Source of the DNA: Gordonia terrae
GTDB taxonomy: Bacteria; Actinomycetota; Actinomycetes; Mycobacteriales; Mycobacteriaceae
Reading direction: 5' to 3'
DNA length: 64,000 nucleotides
NCBI RefSeq assembly: GCF_001698225.1
Contig: NZ_CP016594.1
Span: 5,208,001 to 5,272,000 of the forward strand
In this document: in pieces, positions 34,171 to 42,607 of the stretch
How positions within the stretch are numbered: position 1 is the stretch's first letter
How the letters are laid out: every line of letters begins with the position of its first letter
Translations under genes and position numbers: made by a program
Notes under the pieces: generated by a model
Seen by the model: the letters and a program-made list of their open reading frames with translations, nothing else
Told to the model about the DNA's origin: nothing
Database searches by the model: none

Positions 34171-34931
34171 GGCACTCTTTCGAAGAACCCGGCGACATAG
34201 GCGTCGTCGGAGGCAACGATCTCATCGAGCCGACGATGATCGACGATCCGTCCCGCGCGCATGACCGCCACCGAATCGCACCCGCGCCGCATCGTCTCGA
34301 CGTCGTGGGTGATCACGAGCACCGCCGCGCCGGCACTCGCGGCTTCGGCGAGGAGCTCCCAGATGTCGGCTGCGAGTTCGGCGTCGAGCGCCGAGGTCGG
34401 CTCGTCGGCGACGATCGTGTCCGGATCACCGGCCAGGGCTGCGGCGATCGCGGCGCGCTGCGCCATCCCGCCGGACAGCTCGTGCGGATACAACCGGAGT
34501 GCGGCGGGGTCGAGGTGCACGCGTCGGCACAGCTCGACGGCATCCCGGGACCCGTCGAGAATGCCGATCACCTCGTCCAGCTGCGCGCCGACACTGCGCA
34601 CAGGCGTGAACGAGGTCGACGCCGACTGGGGAATGGAGCCGATGCGGCGCCCGCGAAGTCCTCGCCACCGGCGGTCCGCGCCGGCGAGTTCACGATCGGT
34701 GAACACCTCGCCGCCGATCCGCAGTCGACCCGTCGGCACGGACCCCGGCGGGAGCAGACCGGACAGGACCGACGCGACCATCGACTTGCCGCAGCCGGAC
34801 TCACCCACCAGTGCGGTCATCGACCCGGCCGGCAAGGGCAGCGTCACGTCGTCGAGCACTCGGACTGCTGCCCGGTTCCACCGATTCCGGGCCACGATCT
34901 CCACCGTCACCCCGTCGAGTCCGGCGCTCAC
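34167..34931 (-). CDS. ABC transporter ATP-binding protein (DppD/NikD-like)
   Basis: A 254-residue ATPase with Walker A GESGCGKSM, signature LSGGMAQRAAIAAAL, Walker B IVADEPTSALD and VLVITHDVETM. The GKSM wording and the loop RIGSIPQSASTSFTPV are typical of the dipeptide/nickel subfamily. GTG at 34931 overlaps the upstream permease stop as GTGA; longer readings upstream have no ribosome site. It forms a pair with the next ATPase. Confidence 0.92.
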   Translation of the reverse strand: MSAGLDGVTVEIVARNRWNRAAVRVLDDVTLPLPAGSMTALVGESGCGKSMVASVLSGLLPPGSVPTGRLRIGGEVFTDRELAGADRRWRGLRGRRIGSIPQSASTSFTPVRSVGAQLDEVIGILDGSRDAVELCRRVHLDPAALRLYPHELSGGMAQRAAIAAALAGDPDTIVADEPTSALDAELAADIWELLAEAASAGAAVLVITHDVETMRRGCDSVAVMRAGRIVDHRRLDEIVASDDAYVAGFFERVP

Positions 34932-35797
34932 CGCCACACCTCGCCGGCGGGCGGCGTCGTGGCACGACGCAGCGACGACGCCGCGGCCGCACATGCGAGC
35001 GCGGTGACCATCAGGGCGACGCCGGGCACGACCAGCGTCCACCACGCGCCGGTGAGGATGTCACCGCGCGCCTGCCCGAGCAGCGTGCCGAGACTCGCGG
35101 CATCCGGGGAGAGCCCGACACCCAGGAACGACAGCGTCGTCTCGTGCCAGACCGCGTGCGGCAGCAACACGGTCATCGCCACCAGCACCTGCCCGCTCAC
35201 CGCGGGCAGCAGATGACGGACGGCGACGAAGGTGCGGGACGCACCGGCCAAGCGGGCGGATTCGACCCACCCCGACGACGTCGCCTCGAGCAGTTCGGCG
35301 CGCACCACCCGCGCGACGGACGGCCAGTGGGTCAGCGCGATCGACGCGATGATCGCGACCGGCTCACCGCGCCACATCGCGGCGATGACCACTCCGACGA
35401 CGAGGTGCGGCAAGGCGTTGACCCCGTCGACGACGCGCATCACCACCGCGTCGAACCACCCGCCCATCGTCACCGCACCGATTCCGACGAGGACGCCGAG
35501 GGCCGTCGCCAGGACCGCGCACGCCGCGGCGATGAGCAGCGAGATCCGCAGTCCGGCAGCAGTTCTGACACCGAGGTCGTACCCCGAGTGGTCGGTCCCG
35601 AGTGCCGCCCCGGAACCCGGAGGCAGCAGTGAACGCGCGAAGTCGGCGGTCTGTTCGCCTGCGAGAACGGGCCACCCGACCGCCATGACGACCATGACCG
35701 TCAGCACGACCCACGGTGTGACGAGGGCGGCGCGGTGACCGATCGCGGCCCGACGGCTCACGACCCCGACGCCCGTCGTGTCACCGATGGTCGTCAT
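34928..35797 (-). CDS. ABC transporter permease (DppC/NikC-like)
   Basis: A 289-residue permease with one N-terminal TM (PWVVLTVMVVMAVGWPVLAG), the LGTDHSGYDLGVRTAAGLRI segment that is diagnostic of DppC/NikC proteins, four to five further TM helices and the EAA loop ESARLAGASRTFVAVRHLLP that docks on the ATPases. ATG at 35797 overlaps the stop of the first permease as ATGA. It makes the channel with the preceding permease. Confidence 0.92.
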   Translation of the reverse strand: MTTIGDTTGVGVVSRRAAIGHRAALVTPWVVLTVMVVMAVGWPVLAGEQTADFARSLLPPGSGAALGTDHSGYDLGVRTAAGLRISLLIAAACAVLATALGVLVGIGAVTMGGWFDAVVMRVVDGVNALPHLVVGVVIAAMWRGEPVAIIASIALTHWPSVARVVRAELLEATSSGWVESARLAGASRTFVAVRHLLPAVSGQVLVAMTVLLPHAVWHETTLSFLGVGLSPDAASLGTLLGQARGDILTGAWWTLVVPGVALMVTALACAAAASSLRRATTPPAGEVWR

Positions 35798-36879
35798 GCG
35801 GTCAGTCCGATCCGCGGATCGATCCACACGGCCGCCGCATCGGACAGGGCCGACCCGAGCAGCACGAGGACGGCCGATCCGACCGCGAGCGCGGCCAGCA
35901 ACGAGAAATCCAGTGCCACGGCCGAATCCACGAGCGCCGCGGCGAGGCCGGGCCAGCCGAAGACGGTCTCGACGATGGCGGCGCCGGCGATGATCTCGGG
36001 CAGGCGGGTGCCGAGGAGCGCGAGGGTGGGCAGTACCGACACCGGCACCACGTGCCCGCGCAGGAGCGCCCACCCGTCGACACCGCGGGCCCGGGCGGCC
36101 CGGACCGCATCGGAGGCGGTTGCGTCGACGACGGCCGCGCGCATGGTCAGCAGCAACCACGGGACCATCGACACGGTCAGGGCCAGGTACGGCAACACGG
36201 CGTGGGTGAGCAGACCGTCGAGGGAGTAGTCGTCGCCGGGGCGTCGAGCACCGGAGGTCGGAAACCACCCCAGCGTCACCGCGAAGATGCTGACCAGCAC
36301 CAGTGACACCACGAAGGGCGGGGTCGCGGCCAGCATGGCCGCCAACGCCGTACACGCCCGGTCGACCAGCCTGCCCCGCCGCATACCGATGACGGCCCCT
36401 CCGACGACGGCGAGCAACGCAGCGGAGATCAATGCAGCCGTCGACATGCCGAGGGTGAACGGAAGTCGTTGCGAGATCACTTCGTCGACCGCGCGGCCCT
36501 GGGTCGAGGACCAACCCAGATCACCGTGGAGCAGCGCACCCCACCAGTTCCACCAGGCGCTCAGCCAGTACTGGTCCACGTCATAGGCGGCCGCGGTCGC
36601 CGCCCGCTGGGCGGGGGTGGCCGACTGGTAATTGTCGCCGAGATGAGCGGTGAGCGGGTCGAACGGCGACGCGGCGGCGACGGCGAAGATCCCGAGCGAC
36701 ACCAGGATCGTCGTCGGAATCATCAGGAGGACGCGCCGGAGCAGGAGTCGTCCGGCTCGCCGAGTGCGCGGGTCCGGCCGCCTCGTGCGCCGGCGCCGCG
36801 GTTGCCGCCTGTCGGTCCGATCGTCGGCGTCGGTGCCGGCCGGCCGGATCGACCGCACCGACGAGGCGAGGGAGGTCAT
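35794..36879 (-). CDS. ABC transporter permease (DppB/NikB-like)
   Basis: A 361-residue permease. A basic, Arg-rich N-terminal extension of about 45 residues precedes TM1 (LLRRVLLMIPTTILVSLGIFAV); a periplasmic segment with LGDNYQSATPAQR follows, then five TM helices and the EAA-type loop RAARARGVDGWALLRGHVVP. This is the DppB/NikB layout. ATG at 36879 overlaps the binding-protein stop as ATGA. The basic tail is longer than usual for the family. Confidence 0.92.
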   Translation of the reverse strand: MTSLASSVRSIRPAGTDADDRTDRRQPRRRRTRRPDPRTRRAGRLLLRRVLLMIPTTILVSLGIFAVAAASPFDPLTAHLGDNYQSATPAQRAATAAAYDVDQYWLSAWWNWWGALLHGDLGWSSTQGRAVDEVISQRLPFTLGMSTAALISAALLAVVGGAVIGMRRGRLVDRACTALAAMLAATPPFVVSLVLVSIFAVTLGWFPTSGARRPGDDYSLDGLLTHAVLPYLALTVSMVPWLLLTMRAAVVDATASDAVRAARARGVDGWALLRGHVVPVSVLPTLALLGTRLPEIIAGAAIVETVFGWPGLAAALVDSAVALDFSLLAALAVGSAVLVLLGSALSDAAAVWIDPRIGLTA

Positions 36880-38504
36880 GAGATCGGTTGCCACGACGGC
36901 ACGTTCCACCACGGGCCCCAGGTGACGCCGTGCGAATGCGGTTCGAGGATCGGGTCGTCGTGCCGCCAACCCTCGCCCCGAGAGGCGTAGGTGTGGTGCA
37001 GGAACGCCAGGAAGACGTACGACGGCGCAGCCGCGTAGATCTGCTGGATGCGCTGATACCGCTGGTCATTCGCCGGCCCGGGCGCGCTCGCACGTGCCTC
37101 GTCGAGAAGGGCGTCGAGCCCGGGGGCGGTGAGATCGCCCGGGTTGGAGTACGGCGACGAGTTCGCGACGCGCGTGTGCAGGGTGTCGTACACCTGCGAG
37201 TCGATGCTGTACGGCGTCGCGCCGCCACCCAGAAGCACCGCTGCCGAGGTCAATTCGGAATCGATCTCGTCCCAGCTGGTGCCGCGGGTGAGGACCTCGA
37301 CACCGATCCGTTTCATCGACGCGGCGAACGCCACCGCCAGATCACGGCGAAGAGTGTCCTCGGCGTTGTAGAGGAGGGCGAACGACGCCCGGTCGGCCCC
37401 GCGGGCCCGGATACCGTCGGCAGCCGTCCGCCATCCGGCGGCGTCGAGTGTCGCCCGTGCACGATCGGCGTCGAAGCCGAACTGCGCCTGCTCGTCGTAG
37501 ACGTCAGCCCCGTATACCGAGGCGATCGGCGTGCTGGCGGGTTCACCGTCGCCGGTCAGCACGTCGTCGACGACGGCCTGCCGGTCGACGCCGAGGTTCA
37601 TCGCGAGGCGAGCGGCCGGATCGGCGGTGAACGGGTTCGTGCTCGGCAGTGAGATGCCGCGCCAGTCAGCGGATTTCACCGACACCACGTCGATGCCGTC
37701 ACGCCCGTCCAGGCTCTCGGCGAGCCTCGGTGGCAGGTTCGCACCGTCGATCTCACCGGCCGCGATCCGTTGCGCGCGGGTGTTGTCGTCGGGAACGTGG
37801 GTGTAGACGATGCGTTGTACCGCCGGCTGATTTCCCCAATAGTTCTCGCGCGCAACGAGAACGGCCTGGTCCGGCTCGAGCGAATCGAGCCGGTAGGCCC
37901 CGGTGCCCACGGGCTCGGTGTTCAGGGACCACTCCGCCGCCGGCGCATCCTCCACCCGCTCGGCGGGCACGACACCCACGAGCAGGTACGGCGACGGGTC
38001 CGCATCGGTGTTCATCCGAACGGTCACCGCCCCGGGCCCGTCGGCCTCGACCGAGACGATCGGCGCGAAGTCGGTCGAGATCTGCGACGCAACCCGTGGA
38101 TCGACGACGGCCCGGTAGGTCGCGACGACGTCGGCGGCGTCGAAGGCGGTGCCGTCGGAGAACGTGACGCCACTCTTGAGCGGAACCCGCCACGTCCGCG
38201 GCGCAACACGCTCGGGGCGGGACGCAGCGAGCGCCGGGACGAGGTCCGGAACGCGGTCGTCGCCGTCGGCGGCCGGGATGAGGAGGCCGTCGTAGATGGG
38301 CGAGACGCCGAGCTGTGCATAACCGAGCATCGGGTTGAAGTCACCGAGGTCCTGTCCCTCGCCGAGGACGATCTGGTCGGTCGCCGTTGCCTGATCCGAC
38401 ACCGAGCAACCCGCGAGGGCGACCATCGCGAGAAGAACGGCGGCTCCGACCGTGGCGACTCCGCGAACAGCCGACGATCCCTCAACACGTGTGTGCACAG
38501 ACAT
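36876..38504 (-). CDS. ABC transporter substrate-binding lipoprotein (NikA/DppA/OppA family)
   Basis: A 542-residue family-5 solute-binding protein: signal peptide with lipobox LAGC (lipid Cys33), then GEGQDLGDFNPMLGYAQLG, the hallmark segment RTWRVPLKSGVTFSDGTAFDAADV and the C-terminal DPILEPHSHGVTWGPWWN. It binds a peptide or a nickel/cobalt chelate outside the cell. First gene of a five-gene operon whose every junction overlaps by 4 nt. An adjacent divergent ArsR-type regulator with a His-rich tail supports a metal substrate. ATG at 38504 gives the proper signal peptide. Confidence 0.92.
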   Translation of the reverse strand: MSVHTRVEGSSAVRGVATVGAAVLLAMVALAGCSVSDQATATDQIVLGEGQDLGDFNPMLGYAQLGVSPIYDGLLIPAADGDDRVPDLVPALAASRPERVAPRTWRVPLKSGVTFSDGTAFDAADVVATYRAVVDPRVASQISTDFAPIVSVEADGPGAVTVRMNTDADPSPYLLVGVVPAERVEDAPAAEWSLNTEPVGTGAYRLDSLEPDQAVLVARENYWGNQPAVQRIVYTHVPDDNTRAQRIAAGEIDGANLPPRLAESLDGRDGIDVVSVKSADWRGISLPSTNPFTADPAARLAMNLGVDRQAVVDDVLTGDGEPASTPIASVYGADVYDEQAQFGFDADRARATLDAAGWRTAADGIRARGADRASFALLYNAEDTLRRDLAVAFAASMKRIGVEVLTRGTSWDEIDSELTSAAVLLGGGATPYSIDSQVYDTLHTRVANSSPYSNPGDLTAPGLDALLDEARASAPGPANDQRYQRIQQIYAAAPSYVFLAFLHHTYASRGEGWRHDDPILEPHSHGVTWGPWWNVPSWQPIS

Positions 38505-38524
38505 ATGTTCTCTCAGACACACAT
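38501..38524. promoter_or_regulatory. Candidate ArsR operator
   Basis: ACATATGT and a second ACACACAT half-site lie 8 nt apart at the start of the binding-protein gene, in the 87-nt divergent gap shared with the ArsR gene. The A/T-rich character stands out in this GC-rich DNA. Assignment is tentative. Confidence 0.3.
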
Positions 38525-38591
38525 TTGCCGCCACCGGGGCCGTGAGGAACGATCAGCTGGTGTCCATCGACGAAGTGACGAGGAGGGGCCG

Positions 38592-38954
38592 GTGACCGAC
38601 TTCGACCCACACTCATTTCACGCGGACTCGTTCGACGCGGACTCCTGGGCCGCACGTTTCATGCTCCTGAGCGACCCCAACCGCCTCCGACTCGTCGCGG
38701 AGATGCACGCGCGGCCGGGTTCCACGGTCGCCGAACTGGCCACCCGTATCGGCATCACCGAGAACGCCGCCTCCCAGTCGATCCGCAAGCTGCGCGACCA
38801 GGGGTGGGTCCGTTCGGAGAAGGTCGGCCGGATGGTCCACTACGAGGTCGTCGGCGACGCGATAGTGCATCGCATCCTGCACGACATCATCGGGGTCGGG
38901 CACCTCACCTCCGCAGATCGGTCGGATCACGCCCACCCGGTGACAACGGATTAG
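38592..38954 (+). CDS. ArsR/SmtB-family metal-type repressor
   Basis: A 120-residue winged-helix protein: AARFMLLSDPNRLRLVAEM, AELATRIGITENAASQSIRKLRDQG as the recognition helix region, and a beta wing RSEKVGRMVHYEVV. The N-terminus has two His (DPHSFHADSF) and the C-terminal helix reads HRILHDIIGVGHLT then DHAHP, a His/Asp pattern like the alpha-5 and tail metal sites of the Ni/Co sensors NmtR and KmtR. It is divergent from a NikA/DppA-type importer, so nickel or cobalt-dependent repression of uptake is a reasonable inference. GTG at 38592 follows AGGAGG at a good distance. Confidence 0.85.
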   Translation: MTDFDPHSFHADSFDADSWAARFMLLSDPNRLRLVAEMHARPGSTVAELATRIGITENAASQSIRKLRDQGWVRSEKVGRMVHYEVVGDAIVHRILHDIIGVGHLTSADRSDHAHPVTTD

Positions 38955-38965
38955 AACACGTTCTA
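38952..38965. promoter_or_regulatory. KstR-type operator
   Basis: TAGAACACGTTCTA fits the KstR consensus TNNAACNNGTTNNA exactly and is palindromic except for the two central bases. It ends 11 nt before the GTG start of the HsaD-like hydrolase. KstR represses cholesterol catabolism genes in mycolata. Confidence 0.65.
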
Positions 38966-38976
38966 GTCTGGTCGAC

Positions 38977-39834
38977 GTGGATGTCACCTTCGATGCGACC
39001 AAACGGGAACTGACGACCGATCAGGGCACACTGCGCTATCACGAGGCCGGCGACGCCGACGCACCGCCGCTGATCCTCTTGCACGGATCCGGGCCCGGCG
39101 TGACCGGCTGGCGCAACTACCGCGGGAACCTCGGGCGCTTCGCGCAGACACACCACTGCTTCGTCATCGAGTTCCCTGGCTTCGGGGTGAGCGACGCCGT
39201 CGAGGGCCACCCGGTTCTCACGGCCGGCGGCTCGGTTCTCCGGTTCATGGATGCACTCGGCATCGACAAGGCCGCGATGATCGGCAACTCGATGGGTGGG
39301 GTCGTCGGCGTCAACCTGGCGATCAAGAAGCCCGAGCGCGTCGAGAAGCTAGTCACCATCGGCGGTGTCGGCCCGAATGTGTTCAGCCCCAGCCCCAGTG
39401 AGGGCCTGCGCCTCCTCCAGGAGTTCACCGACGCCCCGGACAAGGACAAGCTGGTCCGCTGGCTCACGTCGATGGTCTTCGACCGCTCGTTGGTGACCGA
39501 GGAACTCATCGAGGAACGGTGGCAGGCCGCCATCAACCCAGACGCGCAGAAGACGGCGCAGATGATGTACAGCTCAGCGGCTTTCGAGATGCAGCAGCAA
39601 TTCATGGCCGCGTCGGACAACCCGCCGTACTGGGCGTCGATGCACAAGGTCGCCTGCCCGACGCTGCTGACCTGGGGCCGCGACGATCGAGTCAGCCCAC
39701 CCGACATGGCGATGGTCCCGATGCGCCTCATCCCCGACGCGGAGCTGCACATCTTCCCGAAGTGCGGGCACTGGGTGATGATCGAGGCCAAAGCCGCCTT
39801 CGAGGCGACGGTGGGGGCCTTCCTCGCGCGATGA
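38977..39834 (+). CDS. Alpha/beta hydrolase, meta-cleavage product hydrolase (HsaD/BphD/MhpC-like)
   Basis: A 285-residue C-C bond hydrolase. Catalytic Ser105 is in GNSMGG, Asp236 in WGRDDRVSP and His265 in KCGHWVMIE; the oxyanion region LLHGSGPGVTGW and the lid segment are family-typical. These enzymes split 2-hydroxy-6-oxo-dienoates produced by extradiol dioxygenases, and such a dioxygenase is encoded at 44126. A KstR-type palindrome directly upstream suggests control by the steroid repressor or a related one. GTG start at 38977 has no clear ribosome site, so the mRNA may be nearly leaderless. The MarR gene follows by 18 nt. Confidence 0.9.
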   Translation: MDVTFDATKRELTTDQGTLRYHEAGDADAPPLILLHGSGPGVTGWRNYRGNLGRFAQTHHCFVIEFPGFGVSDAVEGHPVLTAGGSVLRFMDALGIDKAAMIGNSMGGVVGVNLAIKKPERVEKLVTIGGVGPNVFSPSPSEGLRLLQEFTDAPDKDKLVRWLTSMVFDRSLVTEELIEERWQAAINPDAQKTAQMMYSSAAFEMQQQFMAASDNPPYWASMHKVACPTLLTWGRDDRVSPPDMAMVPMRLIPDAELHIFPKCGHWVMIEAKAAFEATVGAFLAR

Positions 39835-39852
39835 TCCACTAACCTCGCCACC

Positions 39853-40392
39853 ATGGATGGTGTCGACGTCATCGTGTCCCACTGGGCCGTCGCCCGGCCC
39901 GAGCTCGACGTCTCGGCGCTCAAGGTGTTCGGCCGGCTCCACCGCAGCTTCCTCGTCTACAAGGCGCGTATCGCCTCGACCTTCGACGAGCACAACATCA
40001 CCGACTCCGGCTTCGACGTCCTCGCGTGTCTGCGCCGAGCCGTCCCCGACCATCGCCTGACGGCAGGCGAACTCGCCGAGCAGACACTTGTCACCACCGG
40101 CGGTCTGTCCCTGCGCGTCAGACGCCTCGAGGACGCCGGATTCGTCACGCGCACCCGAGATCGGGCCGACGCACGAGTGGTCTACGTCGAGCTGACCCCC
40201 GAGGGCGCCGCACTCGTCGACCGCATCGCCGACGAGCACTTCGCGAAGCTCCGCGTGATGCTCGCCGAACTCTCCGAGGACGAGGCAGCCGACCTCGCCC
40301 GGCTCCTGGGCGCGCTCGAGCACTCCGCTCGTTTCGCGGTTCTCGGCGATGGCCTCGATCCCGGCGAAGCGGACCCCATCGCCGCGGTCTGA
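39853..40392 (+). CDS. MarR family transcriptional regulator
   Basis: A 179-residue MarR protein: dimerisation helices at both ends, the winged helix with LTAGELAEQTLVTTGGLSLRVRRLEDAG and wing TRTRDRADARVVYVELTPEG. MarR members of this kind bind aromatic or CoA-linked ligands and release a palindromic operator. Two near-identical palindromes lie 130-170 nt downstream in the promoter of the catabolic operon, which makes it the likely controller of that operon. It probably shares a transcript with the HsaD-like hydrolase. Confidence 0.92.
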   Translation: MDGVDVIVSHWAVARPELDVSALKVFGRLHRSFLVYKARIASTFDEHNITDSGFDVLACLRRAVPDHRLTAGELAEQTLVTTGGLSLRVRRLEDAGFVTRTRDRADARVVYVELTPEGAALVDRIADEHFAKLRVMLAELSEDEAADLARLLGALEHSARFAVLGDGLDPGEADPIAAV

Positions 40393-40523
40393 CGCTGCGA
40401 TCGAAACTTTTTCCGCGGCGTCGGTGATGGCCGACACACCGTGTGTGACCTGCATCTCTTCCATTTCGGACGCGTAAATCCCACGTAACGAGGTCCTGTA
40501 GTGGGGTTCTTCGCGGTTGACCT

Positions 40524-40535
40524 CTTAGCGCTAAG
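40524..40535. promoter_or_regulatory. Operator O1 (perfect palindrome), probable MarR site
   Basis: CTTAGCGCTAAG is a perfect 12-nt palindrome directly upstream of the candidate -35 element. A near copy is found 25 nt further on. Confidence 0.6.
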
Positions 40536-40537
40536 GC

Positions 40538-40566
40538 TTTACAACTGTCTTAGCGCAAAGATATTT
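40538..40566 (+). promoter_or_regulatory. Candidate promoter of the catabolic operon
   Basis: TTTACA at 40538-40543 and ATATTT at 40561-40566 are 17 nt apart, a good sigma-70-type layout 37 nt before the aldehyde dehydrogenase ATG. The region is distinctly A/T-rich. Operator O1 flanks it and O2 fills the spacer. Confidence 0.55.
40549..40560. promoter_or_regulatory. Operator O2, probable MarR site
   Basis: CTTAGCGCAAAG matches O1 at 11 of 12 positions. It lies between the candidate -35 and -10, so a bound repressor would block RNA polymerase. Confidence 0.55.
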
Positions 40567-40602
40567 GGTTCGCCCTCGGCCATCACCTCCGAACGGATTC
40601 AC

Positions 40603-42123
40603 ATGACCCTCGTGACGAGCACCTCCACCCATCCCGGGATCGACGCCCGCGATCTCGACGACCGCATCTACGTCGGCGGGCACTGGGAGGTCGGCGCCGG
40701 AAACCTGATCGAGTCCGTGAACCCGGCGACGGGTCAGGTCTTCGCGACCCTGCACGGGGCCACTCCCGCCGACGTCGACACCGCGGTCCGCACCGGGCTC
40801 CGCGCCGCCCACGAGAGCGGCTGGGCGAGTGCGCTTCCCCACGAGCGCGCGGCAGTCCTGCACCGGATCGGCGACGGTATCGACGCTGCGCGAGATCGCA
40901 TCGCGCGGCTGCAGACCCTCGACACCGGCAAGACCCTCGGCGAGACATCGGCTTTGGCGGCGAGTGCGGCGAACACCTTCCGGTACATGGCGGCTGCGGC
41001 GGAGACCTCCGACGGCACGCTCACGACCCCGCGCGGCCCGTGGCTCACGATGTCCACGCACCGCCCGATGGGTGTCGTCGGTGCCATCACCCCGTGGAAC
41101 TCGCCGATCGCCTCCGACGCGCAGAAGTTGGCCCCCGCGCTGGCCGCGGGCAACGCGGTGGTCAGCAAGCCGCCGGTGTGGGCGCCCTGGGTGACCTTGC
41201 TCCTGGCCCGCATCTGCGAAGAGGCCGGCCTGCCCCGCGGTGTCCTGTCCGTCCTCCCGGGCCCGGGACGGACCGTCGGCGAGGCCCTGGTCCGCCACCC
41301 CGACGTCGCGAAGGTGACCTTCACCGGCGGGACGAGCACCGGGCGTCACCTCGGCCGGATCGCCGCCGACAAGCTCATGCCGATCACCCTGGAGCTGGGC
41401 GGCAAGTCACCGACCATCGTCTTCGCCGACGCCGACCTCGAACGCGCCGTACAGGGCGTGCTGTACGGGATCTTCTCCTCCAGCGGCCAGAGCTGCATCG
41501 CCGGTTCACGAGTGTTCGTGCAGCGCAGCGTGTTCGATGCTTTCACGGACGATCTGGTGGGACGCGCCGGCCGGTTGCGGATGGGTCCCGGTACCAATCC
41601 GGACACCGACGTCGCCCCGATGATCTCGGCCGCGCACCGCGACTCGGTGGCCGACACGGTAGCCCGAGCGGTGGCCGACGGTGCCCGAGTGCGTTGCGGT
41701 GGCGCGGTTCCCGTCGACGGTGCGTTGGCCGACGGCTGGTACTACCCGCCGACCGTACTGACCGGCGTCGCCAACACCGACCGGATCAGCCAGGAGGAGA
41801 TCTTCGGGCCGGTCGCGGTGGTCATCCCGTTCGACGACGAGGCCGACGTCATCGCGCAGGCCAACGACACCGTCTACGGCCTGGCCTGCGGCGTGTGGAC
41901 CGAGGACTACCGGCGTGCGCTGCGGATCGGTGACGCCGTGGACGCCGGAACCGTCTGGGTCAACACCTACAAGCAGTTCTCCATCTCGACCCCGTTCACC
42001 GGACTCCGCGACAGCGGACTGGGCACCGAGAAGGGCCGTGAGGCGATCCGCCAGTACTCCGACCAGAAGAGCATCTACCTCGACCGCAGCGACGAGCCGA
42101 TCGCGTGGGGTCGCCAGCCGTGA
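40603..42123 (+). CDS. NAD-dependent aldehyde dehydrogenase (semialdehyde type)
   Basis: A 506-residue ALDH with catalytic Cys298 in SSGQSCIAGSR, general-base Glu264 in LELGGKSP, the NAD fold VVGAITPWNSPI and FTGGTSTGRHL, and a final STPFTGLRDSG. It resembles enzymes that oxidise hydroxymuconic, aminomuconic or betaine-type aldehydes. First gene of the catabolic operon; ATG at 40603 was preferred because a longer reading would translate the operators. A role in oxidising a ring-cleavage semialdehyde fits the extradiol dioxygenase in the same operon. Confidence 0.93.
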   Translation: MTLVTSTSTHPGIDARDLDDRIYVGGHWEVGAGNLIESVNPATGQVFATLHGATPADVDTAVRTGLRAAHESGWASALPHERAAVLHRIGDGIDAARDRIARLQTLDTGKTLGETSALAASAANTFRYMAAAAETSDGTLTTPRGPWLTMSTHRPMGVVGAITPWNSPIASDAQKLAPALAAGNAVVSKPPVWAPWVTLLLARICEEAGLPRGVLSVLPGPGRTVGEALVRHPDVAKVTFTGGTSTGRHLGRIAADKLMPITLELGGKSPTIVFADADLERAVQGVLYGIFSSSGQSCIAGSRVFVQRSVFDAFTDDLVGRAGRLRMGPGTNPDTDVAPMISAAHRDSVADTVARAVADGARVRCGGAVPVDGALADGWYYPPTVLTGVANTDRISQEEIFGPVAVVIPFDDEADVIAQANDTVYGLACGVWTEDYRRALRIGDAVDAGTVWVNTYKQFSISTPFTGLRDSGLGTEKGREAIRQYSDQKSIYLDRSDEPIAWGRQP

Positions 42124-42170
42124 CCGGCCGGACCGTGCACGCGCCCACTTCGACGAAAGGAACCACATCC

Positions 42171-42554
42171 ATGACCACAACTGCCGCAACCGACTTCGCC
42201 GCAGAAGACCAGAACACCGCGCACCCGTACAGTCCCGCATTCGCCGTCGCCGGTTTCGGCTTCGTCTCCGGCGCACTGTCGGTGGATGAGAACGGGGTTG
42301 CCGTACCGGGTGTCGACGCCGCCCTCGACGCGGCGATGGCCCGGCTCGGCGAGCGCCTGGCCACGATCGACATGACCCTCGCCGATGTCGTCAAGACCAC
42401 CTACTTCGTCACCGACGTCTCGCTGCGCGATGCCGCGAACCGGCACTACGAGAGCGTCTTCGCCACGCCTCGCCCGGCCCGGTCGTTCGTCGAGGTCGCC
42501 GCGCTGCCCTACGGCGCGACCGTCGAGATCGAAGCCATCGCCCACACGTCCTGA
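42171..42554 (+). CDS. RidA family protein (first of two)
   Basis: A 127-residue RidA/YjgF protein with the FVSGALSVDENG strand, the LADVVKTTYFVTD helix-strand, PARSFVEVAALP containing the Arg that holds the substrate carboxylate, and VEIEAIA with the conserved Glu. RidA proteins deaminate enamines/imines; a branch of the family are 2-aminomuconate deaminases in aromatic degradation. AAAGGA precedes the ATG at 42171. Its place right after the aldehyde dehydrogenase suits such a role. Confidence 0.9.
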   Translation: MTTTAATDFAAEDQNTAHPYSPAFAVAGFGFVSGALSVDENGVAVPGVDAALDAAMARLGERLATIDMTLADVVKTTYFVTDVSLRDAANRHYESVFATPRPARSFVEVAALPYGATVEIEAIAHTS

Positions 42555-42607
42555 CCGAGCGTCCGGCACCGACCGAATCCACCAGAACACCGAGAGGACC
42601 AACCATC

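Noticed and set aside
40501..40602. N-terminal extension of the aldehyde dehydrogenase from 40501
   Set aside because: It would translate the two operator palindromes and the promoter. The ATG at 40603 matches family length.
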